From positions 3,421,001 to 3,485,000 of the forward strand of contig NC_087117.1 in the NCBI RefSeq assembly GCF_963855985.1: a stretch of 64,000 nt of DNA, given 5' to 3'. This document shows positions 13,014-52,600 of the stretch, piece after piece. Position numbers and translations under genes: made by a program. The notes below the pieces were generated by a model. It saw only the letters and a list, made by a program, of their open reading frames with translations. It was not told the DNA's origin and did no database searches. How positions within the stretch are numbered: position 1 is the stretch's first letter; each line of letters begins with the position of its first letter. This DNA is from Ostrinia nubilalis. Lineage: Eukaryota; Arthropoda; Insecta; Lepidoptera; Crambidae.

Positions 13014-15254
13014 GGGAATGCAAAACCGGTTAATCGGAAACCGAAAAATCGGAAAAACCGCCCTTTTTCGACGAATTCTAAAACCGGTTTTAAAAATCGA
13101 AACCCGGATTTAAATCGGTTATTCTATCTGTATACACGTAACCAATTCCATGAATAAGCAATATCATTTTATTATAATAGGCCAGTAGAATTAAACACAA
13201 AAATGAATTAAATCGGAAATAATTCCTACTAAAGATTTTAGTGCTTTAATGGCTTCATTAGTTGCCCATTAAGACTCTCCTAGGTTTTCGACTTCGACGG
13301 AGTTGTGCTTAAGTGGTGAGGGCCCCCGAAAGGGGCGCTTTTTCGGTTTTCAAGTTATACCGCGTAAAGGACTTACCCTCGCGAAAAGTGATCTTCCTGA
13401 CGGTTGAAGGGCATTTAATCCTGTATTAAATAAGACCAAATTCATATGTTTTGAACAAACCGTTCTCGTGCAAATGTTCGGCAAAGTAGAAAATATGTGT
13501 ACAATTAATGACCCTCTCCACGTCCAATGGCTCGTTACCCGCAGGCTTCCAAGTCTTGAAAAGGAGCGCCTCAACCAGTGTAACCCTATCAAGGCTTACG
13601 AGCTGGATGCGCCTATCCTTGTTCGTCCCAGCCGTTCCTTAACTGCGGTTGCTGCACCTCTTCCTGGCACTCACCTGAACGACTCTGTGTTACCTACTGT
13701 GGCTGTCCCTCTTCCTTGTATCCTCATGTACAACTACGTTGCCTAGCCGTATGCCTGGTCTAAGGTTCGACGCCAAAAATCAACCTCAACAAGTTCATAT
13801 TAAAACGCTGAAGAGTTTTTTGTTTGTTTGTTTAAACGCGCTAATCTCAAGATTTACTAGTTTGATTGAAATAATTATTTTTGTGTTGAAGAGCTCATAA
13901 ATTGAGGACGGTTATAGGATATATACAATCACTCTACGACTAATAGAGGCGAAGCAGTAAAGAAAAATGTTGCAAGCACGGAAAATAGTATTTAAACTAT
14001 TTTCACGCGTACAAAGTTGATTTTGTGGCGTCGAACCTTGGACCAGGCATATGGCTAAGCAATGCAATCGTACAGGAGGGTACAAGGAAGAGGGGTAGCC
14101 ACATTAGGTAACACAGAGTCGCTCAGGAGAGTGCCAGGAAGAGGTGCAGCAACCGCAGTTAAGGAACGGCTGGGACGAACAAGGATAAGCGAATCCAACT
14201 CGTGAGCCTTGACAGGGATACGCTGGTTAAGGCGACCCTTTACAAGGCTAGGGAGCCTACGGGTGACGAGCTATTTGACGTGGAGAGGGTCATTAATTAT
14301 ACACATATTTTCTACTTTGCCGAACATTTGCACGAGAACGGTTTGTCCAAAACATATGAATTTCTATTTAATGCAGGATCAAATGCCCTTCAATCGTCAG
14401 GAAGACCACTTTTCGATAGGGTAAGTCCTTTACGCGGTATAACCGGAAAACCAAAAAAGCGCCCCTTTCGGGGGCCCCCACCACTTAAGCACAACTACGT
14501 CGAAGTCGAAAACCTAGGAGAGTCTTAATGGGCGACCAATGAAGCCATTACAGCAATAAAATCTTTTGTAGGAATTATTTCCGATTTAAAATCTAATTCT
14601 ACTGGCCTATAATATAACCTGGGTATTTTGATATTTGACGAATATTTGGTTATTTTACAATTTATAACTTGGAAACATTGTCACTTGGTTACTCCGTCGT
14701 TTACCTTTGAACGGGGAATCCCCGATAATTATTTAAGACTCGTACCGCCCGCGCCCGCCACCTGACATGACCTAACGTTCACAAATAAAGCTTTTTACAT
14801 TTTATTATACTTTTTAATTTAAGATATTGCTTATATCAATCGTAATTGTAAACAAATACGTTTTTGATGTACATTACGTACCTACATGGTGGTAATTAAC
14901 AAAATACTAAAAACCGACAGAGAAATGAATTTTAAAAACGTATTCGTTGACAATTATTACGTACAATGGAGATAAACTACCATCCCTTGAGTTAAATTTA
15001 GCTTATTCATTATGCATTATGTGCCTATAATTCCTAATGAATAAGCTAAATTTATCAAAACTGTTATAACCCTCTCTTAAATAATGTAATCTAACACAAA
15101 ACGGACAGAACGTAACAAATCGTTGTATGTAACTACTAGTTGATTGAAAAAAAAAATAGAACGATAATAACCGATTAAAAACCGAAAACCGGTTTTTTTT
15201 CTTGGAAACCGAAAAAAAAATCGGTTTTTGATAAACTTTCGGTTTTGCATACCC
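13014..15254. mobile_element. TA-flanked element inserted in a reverse-transcriptase tail
   Basis: The ends GGGAATGCAAAACCG and CGGTTTTGCATACCC are inverted repeats flanked by TA. The sequence outside (AGGAGGCCTTCCAGC and ATTCCAGCAGTGGGCATCTC) is a non-LTR tail cut by the insertion. The interior edges are rich in AACCGG/CGGTTT runs, and a second fold-back element lies inside. Confidence 0.8.
13178..14616. mobile_element. Long fold-back element (arms about 550-600 bp)
   Basis: Sequence from ATAGGCCAGTAGAATT onward is mirrored with some divergence by the right arm ending AATTCTACTGGCCTAT, around a loop near 13,800-14,030. Mirror-image open frames (such as CTRTVC-KHMN) occur in both arms, so they are consequences of the fold-back and not separate genes. 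Confidence 0.8.
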
Positions 15255-15302
15255 TATTCCAGCAGTGGGCATCTCGGCTGAAACGAACGAACGAACGATT
15301 AC

Positions 15303-15406
15303 AAAGAAGAAAGATTTGTTTTTATTGAAAAAATCTTTCACCATTTGAATCCTACATTATTTCTGATGAACATAGGCGGTATACGAAGTTCGCCGAGTCA
15401 GCTAGT
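15303..15406 (+). repeat. CTAGT-ended dispersed repeat fragment
   Basis: A short fragment with TACATTATTTCTGATGAACA and a final CAGCTAGT, like the copy at 11185-11410. Confidence 0.5.
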
Positions 15407-15635
15407 AAATAATAAAAATATTACGTGAATCGAGTTTTAGAATAAATCGACCTTTTTAAGAAGAATCACCATCCCCAATTTTGGAATTAAAAGTAACAAT
15501 GACTTCTAAAAATAACATAGTGGCATAAAATTTTAATATAAGAGCTATAAGACTCTTCTAATACAGTTTTTTTTTATATTTCAATAGATTTTAGAATCTT
15601 GAAGTGGAAAAATAAATAGAAGAAAATTTCTGATA

Positions 15636-17050
15636 GGGTGATTGCTATAGTAATTGGCCTGTACATAGCTATTGGCCACTTTGGCTAAAATAAAAATAAA
15701 CAAGCATATGTACGTTATTAAGAGTGGAAAAGAGACACAAATACTTTCTCTGAGCAATACGCTGTCCAATGTAGTATGTCAGAGTAAGAACAGATGGCAC
15801 TCTAAACAGCAGAAGCTTTCTTTCGACAACGAGTCGTCCGAGTAGCCGCATGCTTGTCAAAATTTTAAGGTAAATATTTATGAATATTGTTCGTAATTTA
15901 ATTGTTTTTGCTTGTTATAGTAATTTTACTGTTTTTTTTTTGTAAAGAGATAAATGGTAGCTTATGTAAATAGATTAAGTTACTTTGTTTTGGAATAAAA
16001 TAACTTTAAAATTATACCGGCCAATAACTATACCACGTTTCAATTTATTTCAGTTATTGGCCATGGGTGGCCAATAATTAAATTTTACTTTTATTGTATT
16101 TTTATTCAAGATTAAGTTAATTTAACCCTTTAATATTTGCTATTAAAATACTAACGTCCTAACCTATTAGGATCAGTAATTAGCCGGGGGGCCAATTACT
16201 GACACTTATGCACGGCCAATAACTATTTTTATTGATTTGTGGAGGACTTTCTACGGATTCCCCCAGAGCCAACTCGAAAAGGGAAGAGAAATATATCGCG
16301 ATTACCGTTTCACATATCAGGCCAGAATATCAGAGGATTCTGGAAGAAAAAGCTTAAGAAAAAGAAATCCTCGAGAAAGAAAAAAGGGAACGGAAAATTG
16401 AAAGAGAACAAAAAAGAGAGCACAGAAAACGGAAAGCTGAAGAAAAGAAAACTGCTAAAATAAAAAAAGTAAGAATAATGTATCTGTATCAAAACAATAA
16501 TAAATCTGTAATATTTGCAAAAAGCTCATAAAAAATAGACTTTTAGTATGCTCTGAATGTCACCGTGTCTTTCATAAATCTTGTGCAACAGCATATTACT
16601 GAAGAAGAAGGAGACAGTTATCTTTGTCACAATTGTTACAATGTTACTGAATGTACTGACGATGATGAGATAGATGAAGAAATCGATAAGAGTGATACTG
16701 ATGACGAATTCTTAGCTAATCTTAAGGAAAGACAAAATGAGTTAGGATTACAAAGTGTGAAGTTTCAGTGATTTTTATGGGTTTTTTTCGGTGGCTAATA
16801 ACTGTACTTCTAGGAGCCAATTACTGTGTTTTTGGGGCCAATAGCTAAATTTAATGTGATCTCTGATATTTTTAAAATTATTATTGTAATTCTTATCGTA
16901 TAACACCAAATAGGTACTAGCTTAAATAGCAGCAATATTGTTTTCTCATAATAAATTATAAAAAGTAAACAAAAGTCGAGTTTTTGTTACATTTTACACA
17001 AGTTAACTTACACAACGCTCTTAAAGGGCCAATAACTGTAGCAATCACCC
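15636..17050 (+). mobile_element. TA-flanked DNA transposon, deleted, with transposase relic
   Basis: The ends GGGTGATTGCTATAGTAATT and its near-complement (ACTGTAGCAATCACCC) are flanked by TA. GGCCAATAACT motifs recur inside. The interior keeps a Lys/Glu-rich segment (16260-16470) followed by a broken PHD-like finger, an arrangement seen at the C-terminus of pogo/Tigger-like transposases. The catalytic part is gone. Confidence 0.75.
16541..16771 (+). pseudogene. Broken PHD-like zinc finger of a transposase
   Basis: One frame reads LLVCSECHRVFHKSCATAYY then stop. A second frame continues EEEGDSYLCHNCYNVTECTD and then an acidic tail ending SVKFQ. Together they give C-x2-C..H-x2-C..C-x2-C spacing, but a frameshift separates them, so no intact protein is made. 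Confidence 0.65.
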
Positions 17051-17149
17051 TAACCAGCTCAGTGACATATAAAAACTAAATAATACTGAGTACAAAAACA
17101 GAGCCCGTCTCACCCCACCCGACACGGTACAAAACACGACATTTGGCGT

Positions 17150-17320
17150 CCGTCCGACCGGACAGTGTCCGGGAATTGAAACGTCCAGTTCGGCCGCCGG
17201 ACTATTGAGATGGTGTTCCTGTTGGTGTCCGGACAGTGTCCGAGATATCCGGACAGCGTCCAAGTTTTTTTTCGGACAGTGTCCGGGTGATGTCCGGCTG
17301 CCGGACGGCCGCGTCCGCTC
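17150..17320. repeat. GTCCGGACA-type repeat in the eRF1 distal 3' UTR
   Basis: Several self-complementary units around GTCCGGACAGTGTCCG start about 10 nt beyond the distal stop codon. In RNA they could fold into hairpins. Confidence 0.8.
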
Positions 17321-17329
17321 CCCGACGGC

Positions 17330-46230
<28,901 letters not shown>

Positions 46231-46647
46231 ATGTTATGCAGGAAATTCAGGCATACTTTATTCGTAAAATCTACATTGAATAATAATGTTCAGTACTGCC
46301 TAATAAAGCCTCGGTTTTTCTCGAAGAGATGCATCTTGGATGGCGTGTTTGCTACCGTGAGCAAGTCTGAAGGCATAAGAATGTCTTCAATTCGTTTTGT
46401 GCTCAAAGATTTAAGTATAGCAAGACTATGGAGTGCCTGGTCAAGGAGTTTTATAGTGAATAATGTGGTTAGAAGGGTCAAGCGTGACCGTTGTGTGCGG
46501 GAAGTGTTCGATCGGTTCAGGCAGACGATATTCAGGCCTCGTAGGACGTTCCTTCTTGCTGCCACTGCGGCTTTTAAAGGCAAGGGCGATGATTCCTCTG
46601 AAACTCCACCGAGCTGCCAGCAGAATATTACAGATGATGACTTAGAG
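46231..46647 (+). CDS. STARD7: STARD7 coding exon 1
   Basis: It gives residues 1-139 and ends phase 0 at DDDLE|GTAAGG. The first 40 residues are basic and lack acidic residues until ILDG, as in mitochondrial targeting signals. A further basic block includes [15 protein letters not shown]. No domain is recognised in the rest. Confidence 0.85.
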
Positions 46648-49600
46648 GTAAGGCAAAGTAAAAAAGAATAAAGTAGTTAAGAAACTACTAAAAGTAGTTA
46701 ACTCACTAGTTAAAAAAGTTACACTGGACATTGAAAATGTTATGAAAATAATTGAATATGATCCCTTAAAGTTTTAAAGACTGGATTTTTGATACTTGTC
46801 AATATAGTTTTGAATGAGTGGTGGATTTACTTGAAATGCAAATATTTACAATTCCAGCAATCATCAGCCACACATTATTTTTACAGATTAAATTATCTAA
46901 TTTGTTAAAAATTCTAACTTAGAATAGGTAGGTAGGTACATAGTTTGTTTACTAAAAAAGTTGTTAATGGTTTTGTATACCAAGTTATGTACCTATTAAT
47001 TTTCAACCTTTTGAGTTTTTGTAAAGGTCAAACACCTACATAACTAATATTTGATATTTGTAAACATTGTGATAGAAATATCTCAGACTTTATACAAAGT
47101 AGAAGAACCTTACATAAAACTTTTTATTTATTGTTTTGAGTGCAATATTGATTCTTGTGGCATATAAAACCTTGTAAGGCCTGGTTTCCATCAAGGCTGA
47201 GCAAAAGAATGTTTCAAATAACCATTCAGATTTCATTCCATCTGAGGGAAACCTGATTGGTTATTCAAAACATATCTCTGCTTCACTCTGCCTTGGTAGA
47301 AACAGGGCCTAAGTACTTAATTCTTCTACTGAATTCAATTTCTTCTTTACCTATAACATGTTTAAGAAATTAGCCATCATACCAATAGCATATTTTCAAC
47401 CTTGACTCGTCTTGAGGTTGAAAAACAATGAATCATTGTCAAAAAACCATTCTAATTCATAAATCTGATAGTATAGTATACCTTACGACTGAACCAATTT
47501 AATGTAGGGTTTGTGACCCTAAAAAACAAATCAAATAAAAAAATAATTCTTATACAATATAGTTTTTATCCCATTTTTCCAAAAGGGCGATAAAAAGTAA
47601 TAGACTGAAATTTTAGCAGATGAAGCCATAGTCCTCCTACTAATATTATAAATGCGAAAGTTTGGATGTCTGGATGTTTGTTACTCTTTCACGCAAAAAC
47701 TACTGAACGGATTTTGATGAAATTTTACAGTATTATTGTTTATAACCCAGAATAACATATTGGCTATGATTTATGACGATCTGTGACAAACGAAATTTCA
47801 CGCGGGTGAAGCCGCGGGCAAAAGCTAGTATAAAATAAATCATTTTACAAACATTGCATATTGATACAATTGTTTTGTATTTGTCAATGAACTTTAGTAA
47901 ACAACAAAGCAAGAAGTTTAGGCAAGGACATTTTAAAGAGAGCTAAAAATAGACACAAAGGAGTGATAACAAAATTGCTGCCAGATTTAGTGAGAGTGTT
48001 CTTTCTTTGTCTTTCTTACTTTGGGGCTAGCTGGCGCTGTGTGAAATTGTCCAAAGATTATTTATTTATTTATTTATTTATTTGTGTTCAATATCTTCTT
48101 TTATTATAACACTAGCTTTTCGCCCGCGTGAAAAAAGGGCTGTTTTAGGGTTTTCCCGGTTATTATTCGAACTTTTCTCGCCGTAAAAACCATCCTTGGA
48201 TTCCAACAAACACTAAAAAAAAGAGTTGGTAAAATTGGTCCAGGCGTTGTTGAGTTATGCGCTTACCAACACATTTTGCGATTCATTTTTATATAGATGC
48301 CCATCTGTTAGCTTCCAGTGAACTAATTTTTATGAATTTCGGTATAATTTTGACCTTGAAGAACAAGGGGAACAAAGATTTTTTAATTACTCTTAAAAAG
48401 CCACCTTATTTTTTTCAAAATACATAATCTAATTTAATAATTTAAAGAAACAAACAGATAATATACTCATTATTATACTATGCTCATGCTTATACATAGA
48501 TCGTGCCATCCACGAAGACGCGCCCCACCAATTTTTGGTCGAGGGAAGCGCGGGAGTTTGATCCGAGCAATCCGAGCGTCATTATTGTAGTGTGCGTGTG
48601 CACTCATAGTAATTTAGCGTGTACCGATAACATTCAAACATTAGCGGACGAATGGCGGGAGTGCGGGACGTATCTTCGTGAATGGCACTATCTATAGTAT
48701 GCGAATCATCATCATCATCATCAACAGCCCTTTACAGTCCACTGCTGGACTATGAGCCTCCTCCACTATAGTGGAGGGTTTTGCCATAATCTCCACGCTT
48801 GGCAGGCGGGTTGGAGATCGCAGTTTAAAAGATTGATGTTTTTCAGAGAGCGCTGCTGCCCATTCTCTGTTTGATGTGTAGTCCCTAAGTCGCCTCTTAC
48901 GACATCCGCGGGAAGAGTAGGGGTTGGTGACAAATGTATTCTACTCTGCCGTCACCACACGGTATGCGAATCACTAGGGGATAAAACACTCAATTTGTCT
49001 CACAGGTCACAGGGGTTAATATACTGAAAGATAAGGAACTTCTTTAGGCTAAAGGCCAACTAATATCACTCGACTCGTCGTTTTATAATTAACTAGCGGC
49101 CGCGGCCGCCCGCGACTTCGTACGCGTGGATCCCGTTTTACCCCCTTAGGGGTTGAATTTCGCAAAATACCGTCTCAGTGAGCACCTACGTTCTAAAAGG
49201 AACCCCCATGTAAAATTTTAGACTCCTAGCACTTGTAGTTTCTGAGATTTCGTGATGAGTGAGTCAGTGACCTTTCGCTTTTATAATATAGAAAGACTAA
49301 CGACTCGCCCCGACTTTGCACGGGTGCCAAGTATACAAATGTATACTTGGCACCCTATAACCCTTCCTCTTGAATCATTCTATCTATTAAAAAAAACCGC
49401 ATCAAAATCCGTTGTGTAGTTTTTAAGACTTAAGCATACTCGTACATAGGGACAGACAGTTTTATACTATGTTATGATGATGATGATTTTTCAATACCAT
49501 TATTTTTATTTCAACAGGCCCTACTAACAGAACTGGAAGGAGTTGAAAAACTATCACAAGCTACCCTCTTCTGCACAAGCTGCGGCAAGCGGCTGGTCAT

Positions 49601-52600
49601 AGACAAGAAACAACCGGGCGTGCGGTACTGTGCGTTAGTATACCCGTCCCTTTCTCTCGGCTTACTGACGTTGCAGGGGTGAGAGGGACGTACATAGTCC
49701 AATTTGACTCACCATTAAAACGTCCTGTAAAGGCGCTTTTACACTGCACGGAAATTAACTTGACTTGGCTAATTTCCGCGCAGTGTAAATCCGTCATATA
49801 ATATTATATAGCTCTAGTGCATAACTCAGTGTGTTCCTGAGGTGGAATACCATTATTTGGACACCAAACTGTGGAATGGACTATCGTTTCCGGACCGATA
49901 CGACCTGCAAGCCTTCAAGAAAAGAGCGTATCTTCACCTTAAAGGCCGGCAACGCACCTGTAACGCCCCTGGGACTGCGGGTGTCTATGGGCGACGGTAA
50001 TCACTTATAGACCCAATATACTGAACTGTCCTATCCGTGACATTGACAGCGGGGCGCCGCCGTTTTTACCGGATCGCTGGTTCCGATTTTTGCCATGTTG
50101 GAAACTATAAAGTTGACGATGGTGGCGCCCCTCTGTCAATAAGTTTGGTGGGACAGTTCATTTAAGGTCATCTATACCATCAGGTGATCCGTCTGTTCGT
50201 TTGCCTCCTGTCACATAAAAAAAGGCATGGGAGCGACACTCGAGGGTGTTTTTGAGACGTCAAACGTCGAGATTTCAGCCCCCCTAGACAAAACGCACTT
50301 TTTGATCGAATCGAAAATTGAATCCGTCAAAACTCCATACAAAAAAGGGGCTTTTCGACCACTTTTCGACTGCTTTGCTATTATAATTTGCACTTTGTCT
50401 AGACCAGTCTTTCCCAAAGTGGGCGATAACGCCCCCTTGTGGGCGCTGCAGGCTTAAAGGGGGGCGGTAAGAGAACCAGAAAAAAAATCGGGACGTTGTG
50501 TAGAGGCTTGGGAGGCGTCATCTACTAGGAGGACTCTGAGACACCGACTGAGCTCGACTCTTGACTACAAAAATGGGGGGCGCTAAAAAATAATTTATTC
50601 TCAAAGTGGGTAGTAGACTAAATAAGTTTGGGAACCACTGGTCTAGACCCACAGATTTGTATGCTCTGTCACGTCATAATATGTCACTGTCACCCCTCCC
50701 GTGCCTCTCATATCAGACTCTGACCGAGTTTGGTGCTAGAGCTATAGTATTGTAAATGCAAGAATCCATATGGCATAAAATTTAGAGCAGGTTCATTGCC
50801 AAACAATTGTAGACCTAATGCTAATTGTGTTACAGGTGCAAAGAATCACAAGCGTTGGAAGATTCCTCAGACGGTTGGGTGCCATATATGGAAGCTGAGG
50901 ATGTGATCATTTGGAGGAAAGAATACAAACCTGGGCAAGGCCTGTATGCATATAAAGGTAAGTATCCTCAATACTACTGGTTATTTAAACCTTTGTTTTG
51001 TCTCCTGTCATCCGCTTTGCACTGGAGGGAAGTAGAACCTTAACTTCGCACTCCTATGTTCTTCTGATTAATTTCGTTGCGGATCCAATGACAGTTTAAC
51101 TTTCCGTCGGGTCAAACTTGACCTTCACTGGTTGGGTTTTTATTGGCGGTAAAGCTGTAGATCCTGGCTACACAGGAGTTGTAGTGGTGGGCACTAGCGG
51201 TGGGAATCCTAATCGACGGACTGAGTGTCCAAGTGTGGGGTGTCCTGCCAAAAAATCTGATTTGTTGTGCTGTCTTTCCCAAAAATTCAGACAGGCCAGA
51301 TTTTCCTCTTCCCGGGCCAGACTTGATAGCCTCCCCCTTGGACTTGATAGCCTCCCCCTTGGCCGGATTGCCTCCCCCCTGGGCCAGATTTCCTCCCCCT
51401 AGGCCAGATTGCCTCTCTCCTGGGCTAGATTTCCTCCCCCCTGAACCAGATTGCCTCCCTTCTAGGCCTAGGCCTGAAACACGGCATGTGAATGGCACGG
51501 TCTGCGTCATACCCCCAAATGCTGAAATCCACATTACAAGAAAAAGGTACTTAATTCATTTTTTAATAGCCGATATTCTTCCAATTTTTTATTCACCTAG
51601 CCTTACCTTAGCGGTGTAATGTCTGTGTGCTTACATAATGCTAATCATTATCTGTATTACCCAACAAGATAAGCCGACGATATGATAATGGCATTTAACA
51701 CACATTCGTCATGGCAACAAGGTCGTACATTCCTAAGGTTAATGATACATGTATTTGAACTTCATTAGCTCTTTCATAATTATACTGGAATACAGTCTAA
51801 ACTACGAACCGGGTGATGTGGAAGTCAATCTTCTTCTTATTCGTTTCGCTCTTGGCAGAGCGGTCGTGGTCACGTTGAGGCGTTGTTCACATCGGTTGTA
51901 GAGGCGGATACAACTCTCCGCACGATCTCCCGCCATCTCTCTGTGTTGGCAGACTGTCTGGTGCAGTCACATACGCCGTCTCCCATTGCCGATTTCTAAA
52001 ATACCTAATATCTAAAATACCCTGTGTGATTGATTTTGATGCAATAGGTACGGCTTAATCAATGGGAACTGCATCGGAATGTAAAACTTGTCTGCTGACT
52101 GATTTGACACATTATTAAATTCAGTTTTTTGTACAATTAGACTGAAACATTGTGGTTTGGTTTATTTCTGGATACAATGCTCTTAACGGGTCTGACGCAG
52201 AATGTGCACTTTTCCAGGCCCTATGTCTCGGTTTCTTATGTCTTAGCTTAGGCGCAGACCACCGACTTTAAGTTGGGTCGAGCTGTTAATCAGATGGACA
52301 TGCGCACACTAGTATCGGCCAATTCTTCATACAAATTAGAATCGGGCCCAACTATCGGCCGACAAAAAGTTTGCTTGCAGTCAGTGGCGTAACTATAGGG
52401 TGGCAAAATGCCCCCGACCCGAGGGCTTATACTTTTCATTATTTCTTATTTAGCCACATCTCCGTTTCAGTATACGGCCGCTACAAAGAAGTGCAAGCGG
52501 CGGACTTCGCAGCAGTCCAAGTGGATGGTGCGTACCGGCGCGCGTGGGACGCGGCGGTGGCGGCGCTGGCGTTGGTGGAGCGGCGAGCTAACGGCGTGAG

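Noticed and set aside
14202..14528. 108-residue frame and its partner at 13350-13746
   Set aside because: The frames sit in the two arms of a fold-back element and mirror one another. No known domain, so they were treated as part of the element.
46290..46583. 97-residue minus-strand frame opposite STARD7 exon 1
   Set aside because: The plus strand continues in phase into exon 2 and START exons, so the antisense frame is a shadow.
51112..51619. 139-140 residue frames on both strands
   Set aside because: Caused by the GGCCAGATTGCCTCCC minisatellite in STARD7 intron 3.
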